The notes below the pieces were generated by a model, which made no database searches, was not told where the DNA came from, and saw only the letters and a list, made by a program, of their open reading frames with translations. Of a stretch of DNA of 5,432 nt, positions 1-5,235 are shown piece after piece; positions within the stretch are counted from its first letter, which is position 1; each line of letters begins with the position of its first letter. The stretch lies in NCBI GenBank assembly GCA_947384015.1, contig CANDFN010000066.1, positions 1-5,432 on the forward strand, given 5' to 3'. The position numbers were made by a program, and so were the translations under genes. The DNA comes from an uncultured Clostridia bacterium. GTDB lineage: Bacteria > Bacillota > Clostridia > Christensenellales > UBA1242.

Positions 1-619
1 GTTCTGCCGTTATGCGAGGGTCTAAATTCCTTACAGCACCAGCCACTCCATTACGTGGATTTTTTAATGGAATTTCTGCCGTTTTGTTATACTCTTCAAA
101 AGCAGAATTCGTCATCATACATTCGCCTTGCACTATAACTCTACCTTTAAAAGGAATAGTTAACGGCACACTTTTTATAGTTTTTACTTGTGCAGTAATA
201 TCTTCCCCTATACTGCCATTACCACGAGTGGTTGCATTTTTATATCTACCATTTTCATACTCTATTACAACTTTTAAACCGTCATATTTATATTCCAACG
301 AAAAAGTTAGATTACGTCCAGTAACCTTTTTCATATCTGCAATCCAAGAAGATAGGTCTGCAAAATCTTTAACTTTATTTAAACTAAATAAAGGCACTTT
401 ATGTTTACGCTTTTTAAACTCTGGCAAAACATAATCGCCAACTCTACCTGTTGGAGAGTTAGGCAAACTATAACCTAGTTCTTTTTCTAGGTCCACCAGT
501 TCATAATAAAGATCATCATACTCTTTATCTGAAATTGTTGGATTATCGTAAACATAATAATTTTTATTGTGTTTATTTACCTCTTCAGTTAAAAAGCGTA
601 AACGTTCTTCCTTTGTCAT
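1..619 (-). CDS. ligA: NAD+-dependent DNA ligase LigA, N-terminal 206 residues (runs off the window)
   Basis: LigA seals nicks in duplex DNA (Okazaki fragments, excision repair) using NAD+ through a ligase-AMP intermediate. The visible part covers the NAD+-binding Ia domain and about half of the adenylation domain. Ia signatures are YY at 21-22 and ISDKEYD at 29-35. SPTGRVG (55-61) matches the family's SPTxRVG. The nucleotidyl-acceptor lysine is K111 in EYKYDG (109-114); TRGNG is at 131-135; E166 in QGE matches E. coli E173; R189 and R197 in NPRNGVAGAVR match R200/R208. The family normally has TRGDG, so N134 is a deviation. The rest of the adenylation domain and the OB, zinc-finger, HhH and BRCT domains would lie beyond position 1. 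The ATG at 619 is set by an AAGGA site and fits the usual N-terminus. It follows the pcrA stop by one nucleotide, so the two are probably cotranscribed and translationally coupled. Family assignment is secure. Confidence 0.95.
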   Translation of the reverse strand, partial: MTKEERLRFLTEEVNKHNKNYYVYDNPTISDKEYDDLYYELVDLEKELGYSLPNSPTGRVGDYVLPEFKKRKHKVPLFSLNKVKDFADLSSWIADMKKVTGRNLTFSLEYKYDGLKVVIEYENGRYKNATTRGNGSIGEDITAQVKTIKSVPLTIPFKGRVIVQGECMMTNSAFEEYNKTAEIPLKNPRNGVAGAVRNLDPRITAE

Positions 620-620
620 C

Positions 621-2807
621 CTAATCCTTAAATTCTATAGGTGCATATTCTAATGAAAGCATTTTTTCGCCAACAGAATCAAACTTAATTTTAACACAAT
701 GATTACTGCTGTTCGGTGTAAATTCTGTTATTACGCCATCCCCAAATTTAGGGTGAGCTACTTTTGCACCAACTTTGATTTTAGAAGGATCAAAAGCCTT
801 TTTCTCTACTGTATTTTTATTAAATGTATAATTAAATGTTTTATTTGTGCCTGTTTGTAACTTGTTCATATCTACTCCTTTATTATAATAATTACTATAT
901 GATGAGTTGTTTAAGTTTACCCTATCTTTAACCAAATCCAACTCATACAAAAATCTTGATTTTGGGCTATATTCTGTTTTTCCATACATAAAACGTGAAG
1001 AACTACTTGTTAACACCAACTGACGTTTTGCCCTTGTTACTGCAACATACATTAGTCTTCTTTCTTCTTCCAAATCATCATTATCATCGCGTGAGATTGG
1101 AAAAATCTTTTCTTCGCAACCCACAACATAAACGGTATCAAACTCTAGCCCTTTTGCACCATGGACAGTTGCTATAACAACACCCTTGCCATCGTCTGAA
1201 TCCATGCTGCTAGATAATGTTACCGATTGTAAATAATCTATAATTGTTGCATCTTGATTATTCTCTTCATATTCTTTAACCGAATTGGCAAGTTGGTTAA
1301 TGTTTAAATAATGCTCATAATCATCTTCATTATTCAAATCGTAAGAATTTAAAATGCCTGTGCGAGATAACATATATGTAAAAAAGTCATACATCTGAGA
1401 GTTTGCCATTTGATTTTCTAAATCTATAAATAATTCTTTAAGTTCTAGCAATTTTGTTTTTAATGCATTTGGCAAAACTTGATGTTCACAATCCATTACA
1501 ATTGCTTTTAATGATGTTTGATTAACTTTTGCCAGTTCTACCAATTTATTTATGCTGGTATCTCCTATTCCTCGTTTAGGGAAATTTATAATACGCGCAA
1601 AACTCACATCGTCTGTTGGGTTTACCATTGCAGTTAAATAAGCCAACACATTTTTTATTTCTGCACGTTCAAAAAACTTAAAACCATTATACATTATGTG
1701 AGGTATATTGTATGTCAAAAGTTTTTCTTCAAACGACCTAGACAACGCGTTTAAACGCATTAAAATTGCAATTTCATTATAAGGAATACCTTCTGCATGC
1801 TTTGATATAATTGAACGCACAACATAGTCTGCTTCCTCAGTTTCGTTATACGCTGGATAGTAAACAACATCCGCACCCTCATCATTAGAAGTAAATAGTT
1901 GCTTGTCCATACGATTATGGTTGTTTACAATAATCTTGTTTGCACGTTCTAATATATTTTTAGTGCTACGATAATTTTCTTCTAACTTAAAAACATGGGC
2001 GTTTGGATAATCCTTTAAAAAAGCAAACATATTACCGGCACTTGCTCCGCGCCAGCCATATATTGATTGATCTTCATCACCTACAATTAATAAGTTTTGA
2101 GTTTTGCTTGCAAGCAATTTTACCAAATCATATTGTAGCTGATTTGTATCTTGAAACTCATCCACACTAAAATATGTATACTTATTTTGAACGCTTGTTA
2201 AAACATCTTTATTGGTTTTTAATAAAGTATAAAAGTTTAAAAGTAAATCGTCAAAATCCATTGCATTGTTTTTTATTAAAGCGTCCTGATAAGACAAATA
2301 AAAGTTTTTAAAATCGTTGCTCAAACTTCTGTTTAAACTTAAATATCTATCTATATCCATATTTTCATTTTTTACATAAGATATTGCATTTTTAAATTTA
2401 CTTTTTATATCTTCGTCAGATATATTCATTGTTTTAAATATATCTCTAAAAAGTTTGTTTGTGTCGGTCTCACTATAAATTGTAAAATTATCTTTATAAC
2501 CTGGTATAAAACTACAATAAGTTCTTAACATCCTTGCACAGAAACTATGTATTGTGCACACGGTAACTAAATCTCCGTTAGGGGCAAGTTTATGCACTCT
2601 GTCTTTCATCTCCCCTGCCGCTTTATTTGTAAAAGTTATTGCAAGTATATTTTGTGCTGGAACACCACATTCTGTAATTAAGTATGCAATGCGGTGTGTT
2701 AATAGCCTTGTTTTGCCACTGCCAGCACCAGCACTAACTAAAACTGGCCCTTCTGTGCAGACACATGCTTCGTATTGTTGTTCATTTAATAAATTTTTGT
2801 AGTCCAT
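621..2807 (-). CDS. pcrA: ATP-dependent 3'-5' DNA helicase PcrA (UvrD/PcrA, superfamily 1A)
   Basis: PcrA unwinds DNA in nucleotide excision repair, clears RecA filaments and protein blocks, and helps rolling-circle plasmid replication in Firmicutes. The 728 residues match the usual length. Motifs in order: Q motif LNEQQ (7-11); Walker A GAGSGKT (27-33); motif Ia TFTNKAAGEM (58-67); Walker B DEFQDTN (216-222); motif III GDEDQSIYGWRGA (243-255); motif IV LEENYRST (275-282); motif V TVHGAKGLEFD (about 547-557); motif VI with RRLMYVAVTRAK (about 583-594). A polar, Asn-rich linker (about 626-671) leads to the C-terminal Tudor-like domain (about 672-728, HPKFGDG) that contacts RNA polymerase in this family. 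Only one Trp, in motif III, is present, in keeping with AT bias. The ATG at 2807 fits the family N-terminus, but no ribosome binding site precedes it and the -10 box ends 6 nt upstream, so the mRNA is probably leaderless. ligA follows directly, as in the Bacillus pcrA-ligA operon. Confidence 0.97.
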   Translation of the reverse strand: MDYKNLLNEQQYEACVCTEGPVLVSAGAGSGKTRLLTHRIAYLITECGVPAQNILAITFTNKAAGEMKDRVHKLAPNGDLVTVCTIHSFCARMLRTYCSFIPGYKDNFTIYSETDTNKLFRDIFKTMNISDEDIKSKFKNAISYVKNENMDIDRYLSLNRSLSNDFKNFYLSYQDALIKNNAMDFDDLLLNFYTLLKTNKDVLTSVQNKYTYFSVDEFQDTNQLQYDLVKLLASKTQNLLIVGDEDQSIYGWRGASAGNMFAFLKDYPNAHVFKLEENYRSTKNILERANKIIVNNHNRMDKQLFTSNDEGADVVYYPAYNETEEADYVVRSIISKHAEGIPYNEIAILMRLNALSRSFEEKLLTYNIPHIMYNGFKFFERAEIKNVLAYLTAMVNPTDDVSFARIINFPKRGIGDTSINKLVELAKVNQTSLKAIVMDCEHQVLPNALKTKLLELKELFIDLENQMANSQMYDFFTYMLSRTGILNSYDLNNEDDYEHYLNINQLANSVKEYEENNQDATIIDYLQSVTLSSSMDSDDGKGVVIATVHGAKGLEFDTVYVVGCEEKIFPISRDDNDDLEEERRLMYVAVTRAKRQLVLTSSSSRFMYGKTEYSPKSRFLYELDLVKDRVNLNNSSYSNYYNKGVDMNKLQTGTNKTFNYTFNKNTVEKKAFDPSKIKVGAKVAHPKFGDGVITEFTPNSSNHCVKIKFDSVGEKMLSLEYAPIEFKD
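625..629 (-). promoter_or_regulatory. Ribosome binding site of ligA, inside the 3' end of pcrA
   Basis: AAGGA lies 5 nt before the ligA ATG (619-617), within the last sense codons of pcrA. The pcrA TAG (623-621) falls in the spacer, leaving one base between stop and start. This arrangement is typical of translational coupling, so ligA probably depends on ribosomes arriving from pcrA. Confidence 0.75.
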
Positions 2808-2813
2808 GCTTAA

Positions 2814-2844
2814 ATTATACCAAATTTTTGTTTAAATTGTCCAA
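2814..2844 (-). promoter_or_regulatory. Sigma-A type promoter of pcrA-ligA, placed for a leaderless mRNA
   Basis: A perfect -10 box TATAAT lies at 2819-2814. A plausible -35 is TTGGACA at 2844-2838, read as TGGACA with an 18-bp spacer. Counting the last T of the -10 as -7 puts the start of transcription at or next to 2807, the A of the pcrA ATG. The 6 nt between box and start codon (TTAAGC) hold no Shine-Dalgarno sequence. The -10 is strong; the -35 match is moderate. Confidence 0.7.
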
Positions 2845-2846
2845 CC

Positions 2847-2878
2847 TTTTATAAGTTTTATTTAAACAATTTTATAAG
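2847..2878. repeat. Two direct copies of TTTTATAAG upstream of the pcrA promoter
   Basis: The 9-mer TTTTATAAG (plus strand) occurs at 2847-2855 and 2870-2878, 23 bp apart start to start, just upstream of the pcrA -35. This could be a paired binding site or an UP-like element. In DNA this AT-rich a chance repeat is quite possible, and no known regulator motif is recognised. Confidence 0.3.
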
Positions 2879-2897
2879 AACCTTTATTTTAACAATT

Positions 2898-2950
2898 AAA
2901 AAAGGAAAGCGAATTAATCGTTTAAAAAATAAACAAGATTCGCAATCCTT
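2898..2950 (-). terminator. Second intrinsic terminator after rpsU (long, interrupted stem)
   Basis: On the minus strand AAGGA (2950-2946) pairs with TCCTT (2906-2902). A 2x2 internal loop follows, then GCGAAT (2943-2938) pairs with ATTCGC (2914-2909). After a small asymmetric loop, GTTT (2934-2931) pairs with AAAC (2923-2920) around an AT-rich loop. A run of six T (2903-2898) follows the stem, so it reads as a terminator only in the minus direction. It starts about 3 nt after the T-run of the preceding terminator, making a tandem pair. The stem is weaker per base than the first, so this is likely but not certain. Confidence 0.6.
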
Positions 2951-2953
2951 AAT

Positions 2954-2977
2954 AAAAAACATCAGCTTATGCCGATG
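2954..2977 (-). terminator. Intrinsic terminator of rpsU
   Basis: Immediately past the rpsU stop codon, CATCGGC (2977-2971) pairs with GCTGATG (2966-2960) around an ATAA loop. The 7-bp stem contains one G-U pair and is followed by six T (2959-2954). This is a compact, well-formed Rho-independent terminator. Confidence 0.85.
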
Positions 2978-2978
2978 C

Positions 2979-3167
2979 TTAATAACGACTGCGTTTCATC
3001 GCGCGTTTACGTGCTGCTTTTTGTTTTTCTTTTTTGCGAACACTTGGCTTTTTATATTCAATTTTCTTTTTTAAATCTCCAATAATACCGTCTTTTTGGC
3101 ATTTACGTTTAAAGCGTTTTAATGCGCTTTCAAGAGATTCATTTTCTCCACAACGAACTGTAGTCAA
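2979..3167 (-). CDS. rpsU: Small ribosomal subunit protein bS21
   Basis: bS21 is a small, very basic protein of the 30S platform, near the site where the mRNA Shine-Dalgarno region pairs with 16S rRNA. The 62 residues match the usual length of roughly 57-70. The conserved N-terminal signature is clear: GENESLESALKRFKRKC (7-23), then KPSVRKKEKQKAARKRA (40-56), leaving an Arg/Lys-rich tail. The start is TTG at 3167, preceded 5 nt upstream by GGGTGAT; no ATG fits the family N-terminus. It has its own near-consensus promoter and tandem terminators, as expected for a strongly expressed monocistron. Lack of a visible terminator after mtaB means upstream transcripts may also enter it. The mtaB-rpsU neighbourhood recurs in Firmicutes. 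Assignment is secure. Confidence 0.96.
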   Translation of the reverse strand: MTTVRCGENESLESALKRFKRKCQKDGIIGDLKKKIEYKKPSVRKKEKQKAARKRAMKRSRY

Positions 3168-3172
3168 CTTTT

Positions 3173-3179
3173 ATCACCC
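3173..3179 (-). promoter_or_regulatory. Ribosome binding site of rpsU deciding a TTG start
   Basis: GGGTGAT (3179-3173) lies 5 nt before the TTG codon at 3167. The spacing is right for TTG initiation, and the codon marks the expected first residue of bS21. Confidence 0.75.
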
Positions 3180-3204
3180 ACTTTTATTTATAAATTACTT
3201 ATTT

Positions 3205-3233
3205 ATTTTAACTAAATAAAATGCTATTGTCAA
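3205..3233 (-). promoter_or_regulatory. Near-consensus sigma-A promoter of rpsU
   Basis: A perfect -35 TTGACA (3233-3228), a 17-bp spacer and a -10 TAAAAT (3210-3205; one mismatch) give the strongest promoter in the window. Transcription should start near 3198, leaving a leader of about 31 nt that includes the GGGTGAT ribosome binding site. The -35 begins 16 bp past the mtaB stop codon. Confidence 0.88.
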
Positions 3234-3248
3234 GAGTTTTTAGTAAAT

Positions 3249-4490
3249 TTATTTTATTTTTGCCTTCATCCCGTCTTTATAAGGCTTAATTAAGTTTACG
3301 TTTACAATTTCACCCACCTTATGTTCACCTTCTATATAAGTGTAAATATAATTTTCGGTATATCCTAAACTAAACCCATCTTCTACAAGTTCCACTAAAA
3401 CTGTGTGAGTTGTATTTTTATTTCTATTATAAAAATCTGCTTTATTTTCAATATTAAGTTCTTGCAACTGTTTTTCTCTTTGCTTAACAATTTCTTTATC
3501 TACATCTCCGCCCAATTTTTCTGCGACGGTGCCAGAGCGAATGCTATAAGGAAAGATATGCATAAAATCAAATTTTATTTCTTTTAAATTATTAAAAGTT
3601 ATTCCAAACTCCTCATCAGTTTCGCCTTTAAACCCAACAATTAAATCTGTTGAAATACATGGGTTGGCAAACTTATTTCTTATTTTATCAACTATTATTT
3701 TAAATTGTTCTATGGAATAATGCCTATTCATGCGCTTTAAAGTTTTATTACAAGCAGATTGTAGGCTTAAATGAAAATGCGGACAAAAATTTTTAGAGCT
3801 TACTAAAATTTCCAACAATTCATCATCTATTACATTACATTCTAGCGAAGATAACCTAAAACGAATGTTTAATTTATCTATTTCTTTTAATAAAGTTTTT
3901 AAAGCAAGTTTTCCGTTTATTTTATAATCGCTCATATTAATGCCGGTTAAAACAACTTCTTCAACCTTAACATTTTTTACTTCATCTATTATATCTTTTA
4001 GCGGACGGCTAACACTTCTTCCCCTCAGATATGGTATCAAACAATAAGTGCAAAAATAATCACACCCATCCTGAATTTTTATGTATTGCCTAGCCCTTGT
4101 TGAAATTGGAGACACAAATTCGGTATAACTTGTTTGAAGCGGAGGCAAAACTTTATTTTCTTTTTCTAAAAACTTTAAAATGTCATGCTTACCAAAATTA
4201 CCTGTTATTGCAATTACATTTGGATTATTTAAAAATTGTGTAGGATTATTTTGCGCCGCACATCCGCACACCACTATTTTTGCAAGCGGATTTAACTTAA
4301 ATATTTTGGTAAGCATTTGACGAGATTTTCTCTCTGCCATATTTGTTACTGCGCAAGTGTTTAATATATACACCTCTGCAGGTTTTAAGCCTTCGCAAAT
4401 TTGATAGCCTTTTGCTTTTAATTGGTTTAATATGGATTGACTTTCATACTCATTAACTTTACAACCTAAAGTTATTACACTTGCCAGCAT
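3249..4490 (-). CDS. mtaB: tRNA (N6-threonylcarbamoyladenosine(37)-C2)-methylthiotransferase MtaB
   Basis: MtaB is a radical-SAM enzyme with two iron-sulfur clusters that converts t6A to ms2t6A at position 37 of ANN-decoding tRNAs, improving codon reading. From the ATG at 4490 it has 413 residues. The N-terminal methylthiotransferase domain carries cluster cysteines C10 (LGCKVN), C46 (NTCAVT) and C77 (CGCAAQ). The radical-SAM CxxxCxxC is C143, C147, C150 (GCDYFCTYC), followed by PYLRGRS. The C-terminal segment (about 350-413) looks like a TRAM RNA-binding domain. LGCKVN and overall length favour MtaB over MiaB or RimO. A longer frame starts at a GTG (4511) inside rpe, but AGGTGG sits directly before the ATG at 4490 and would be coding in the longer version, so 4490 is preferred. 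The gene follows rpe by 10 nt with no promoter between, so they form an operon. Confidence 0.93.
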   Translation of the reverse strand: MLASVITLGCKVNEYESQSILNQLKAKGYQICEGLKPAEVYILNTCAVTNMAERKSRQMLTKIFKLNPLAKIVVCGCAAQNNPTQFLNNPNVIAITGNFGKHDILKFLEKENKVLPPLQTSYTEFVSPISTRARQYIKIQDGCDYFCTYCLIPYLRGRSVSRPLKDIIDEVKNVKVEEVVLTGINMSDYKINGKLALKTLLKEIDKLNIRFRLSSLECNVIDDELLEILVSSKNFCPHFHLSLQSACNKTLKRMNRHYSIEQFKIIVDKIRNKFANPCISTDLIVGFKGETDEEFGITFNNLKEIKFDFMHIFPYSIRSGTVAEKLGGDVDKEIVKQREKQLQELNIENKADFYNRNKNTTHTVLVELVEDGFSLGYTENYIYTYIEGEHKVGEIVNVNLIKPYKDGMKAKIK

Positions 4491-4494
4491 ATGT

Positions 4495-4500
4495 CCACCT
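4495..4500 (-). promoter_or_regulatory. Ribosome binding site that fixes the mtaB start
   Basis: AGGTGG (4500-4495) begins right after the rpe TAG (4503-4501) and ends 4 nt before the ATG at 4490. It is the best Shine-Dalgarno match near either candidate start, and it excludes the GTG at 4511. Confidence 0.8.
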
Positions 4501-5160
4501 CTATTTAACACAGTTGTGCAACTGCTCTATTGCCTCGTAAGTATCATTGTTATAAATATAACTACCGGCAACCAAAATATCCGCGCCTGCCTTTACGCAT
4601 TTTACTGCTGTTTCTGGATTTATACCACCATCAACTTCTATTAAGATGTCTTTGTTAAGTTTGCGCACATATTTAATTTTTTCCACGCATTTTTCGTCAA
4701 ACTTTTGACCGCCTTTTCCCGCTTTAACTGTCATTACAAGCACAAGATCTATTTTATCTAAAATCGGCTCTATAACCTTTATATCAGTATCTTTATCTAT
4801 TGCAACACCAGCAAGTTTTTTTGCTTTCTTTATTTTTGCAACAACCTTTAAAAGTTCCTCAACTGTTTCAAAAGCTTCGTAATGTATAGTAATAATACTT
4901 ACTCCAGTTTTTAAGTATTTACCAATTACTTTTTCTGGATGTTCTATCATTAAATGAGTGTCCAACAAAAGAGTTGAACAACTTTGAAGTTGATTAAAAT
5001 AAGTGTAATCTATTGTTTTAAATTTTACAAACTTACCATCCATTACATCTAAATGATAAGCATCTGCACCAAAGTTACTTACCCTTTGTATAAACTCTAT
5101 TTGAGCAGACATATTTCTGCCTGCAGATAAACTTGATGCTGAAATTGTGATTTTACGCAT
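4501..5160 (-). CDS. rpe: Ribulose-phosphate 3-epimerase family protein (Rpe), with an altered substrate loop
   Basis: Rpe interconverts D-ribulose 5-phosphate and D-xylulose 5-phosphate in the non-oxidative pentose phosphate pathway. The 219-residue length is typical of this cytosolic TIM-barrel enzyme. Metal ligands and catalytic acids are in place: H36 and D38 in HLDVMDG (36-42), H69 in DTHLM (67-71), and D177 in EVDGGIN (175-181). The C-terminal phosphate-binding AGSYIY is also present. Two family motifs deviate: the loop usually reading NPGFGGQ is KAGKGGQ (146-152), and the PN usually following MDGxFV is KF (46-47). It may therefore be a diverged Rpe or a related sugar-phosphate epimerase; chromosomal context (next to rlmN in many Firmicutes) supports Rpe. 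GGAG lies 5 nt before the ATG. mtaB follows after 10 nt, so the two are cotranscribed. Confidence 0.88.
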   Translation of the reverse strand: MRKITISASSLSAGRNMSAQIEFIQRVSNFGADAYHLDVMDGKFVKFKTIDYTYFNQLQSCSTLLLDTHLMIEHPEKVIGKYLKTGVSIITIHYEAFETVEELLKVVAKIKKAKKLAGVAIDKDTDIKVIEPILDKIDLVLVMTVKAGKGGQKFDEKCVEKIKYVRKLNKDILIEVDGGINPETAVKCVKAGADILVAGSYIYNNDTYEAIEQLHNCVK

Positions 5161-5165
5161 AATAT

Positions 5166-5184
5166 CTCCAAATTCATTATAACA
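5166..5184 (-). promoter_or_regulatory. Extended -10 promoter and adjacent ribosome binding site of rpe-mtaB
   Basis: TGTTATAAT (5184-5176) is a perfect extended -10 (TGn plus TATAAT). No good -35 is seen at 16-18 bp, which an extended -10 can tolerate. The predicted start of transcription is near 5169, the first G of the GGAG site (5169-5166), leaving a leader of only about 9 nt. rpe could also be read from an rlmN transcript, since no clear terminator separates them. Confidence 0.65.
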
Positions 5185-5188
5185 TAAA

Positions 5189-5205
5189 TTTTTATTAAAT
5201 AAAAA
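5189..5205. repeat. Perfect AT-only inverted repeat upstream of the rpe -10 box
   Basis: On the minus strand TTTTTATT (5205-5198), one central T, and AATAAAAA (5196-5189) form a perfect 8-bp inverted repeat covering the position where a -35 would be. It could be an operator or just AT-rich sequence. With a one-base centre it cannot form a full hairpin, so it is not called a terminator. Confidence 0.3.
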
Positions 5206-5235
5206 CAGAAATGAGCAAATTTAAAATTTTTTAAT

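Noticed and set aside
12..434. Open frame of 140 codons on the plus strand
   Set aside because: It lies entirely opposite ligA, whose translation matches LigA motifs throughout. It resembles no known family, so it is an antisense shadow.
2554..2802. Plus-strand open frame opposite the start of pcrA
   Set aside because: It mirrors the Walker A region of pcrA and has no ribosome binding site or family resemblance.
2870..2886. Possible LexA (SOS) box near GAAC upstream of pcrA
   Set aside because: The Firmicutes box needs GAAC-N4-GTTC. Only one half-site is present at 2878-2881, with no matching GTTC at the right distance.
3195..3250. Terminator for the rpe-mtaB operon in the gap before rpsU
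   Set aside because: No G-C containing stem followed by T's is visible. The ATTTTA/TAAAAT symmetry there is part of the rpsU promoter.
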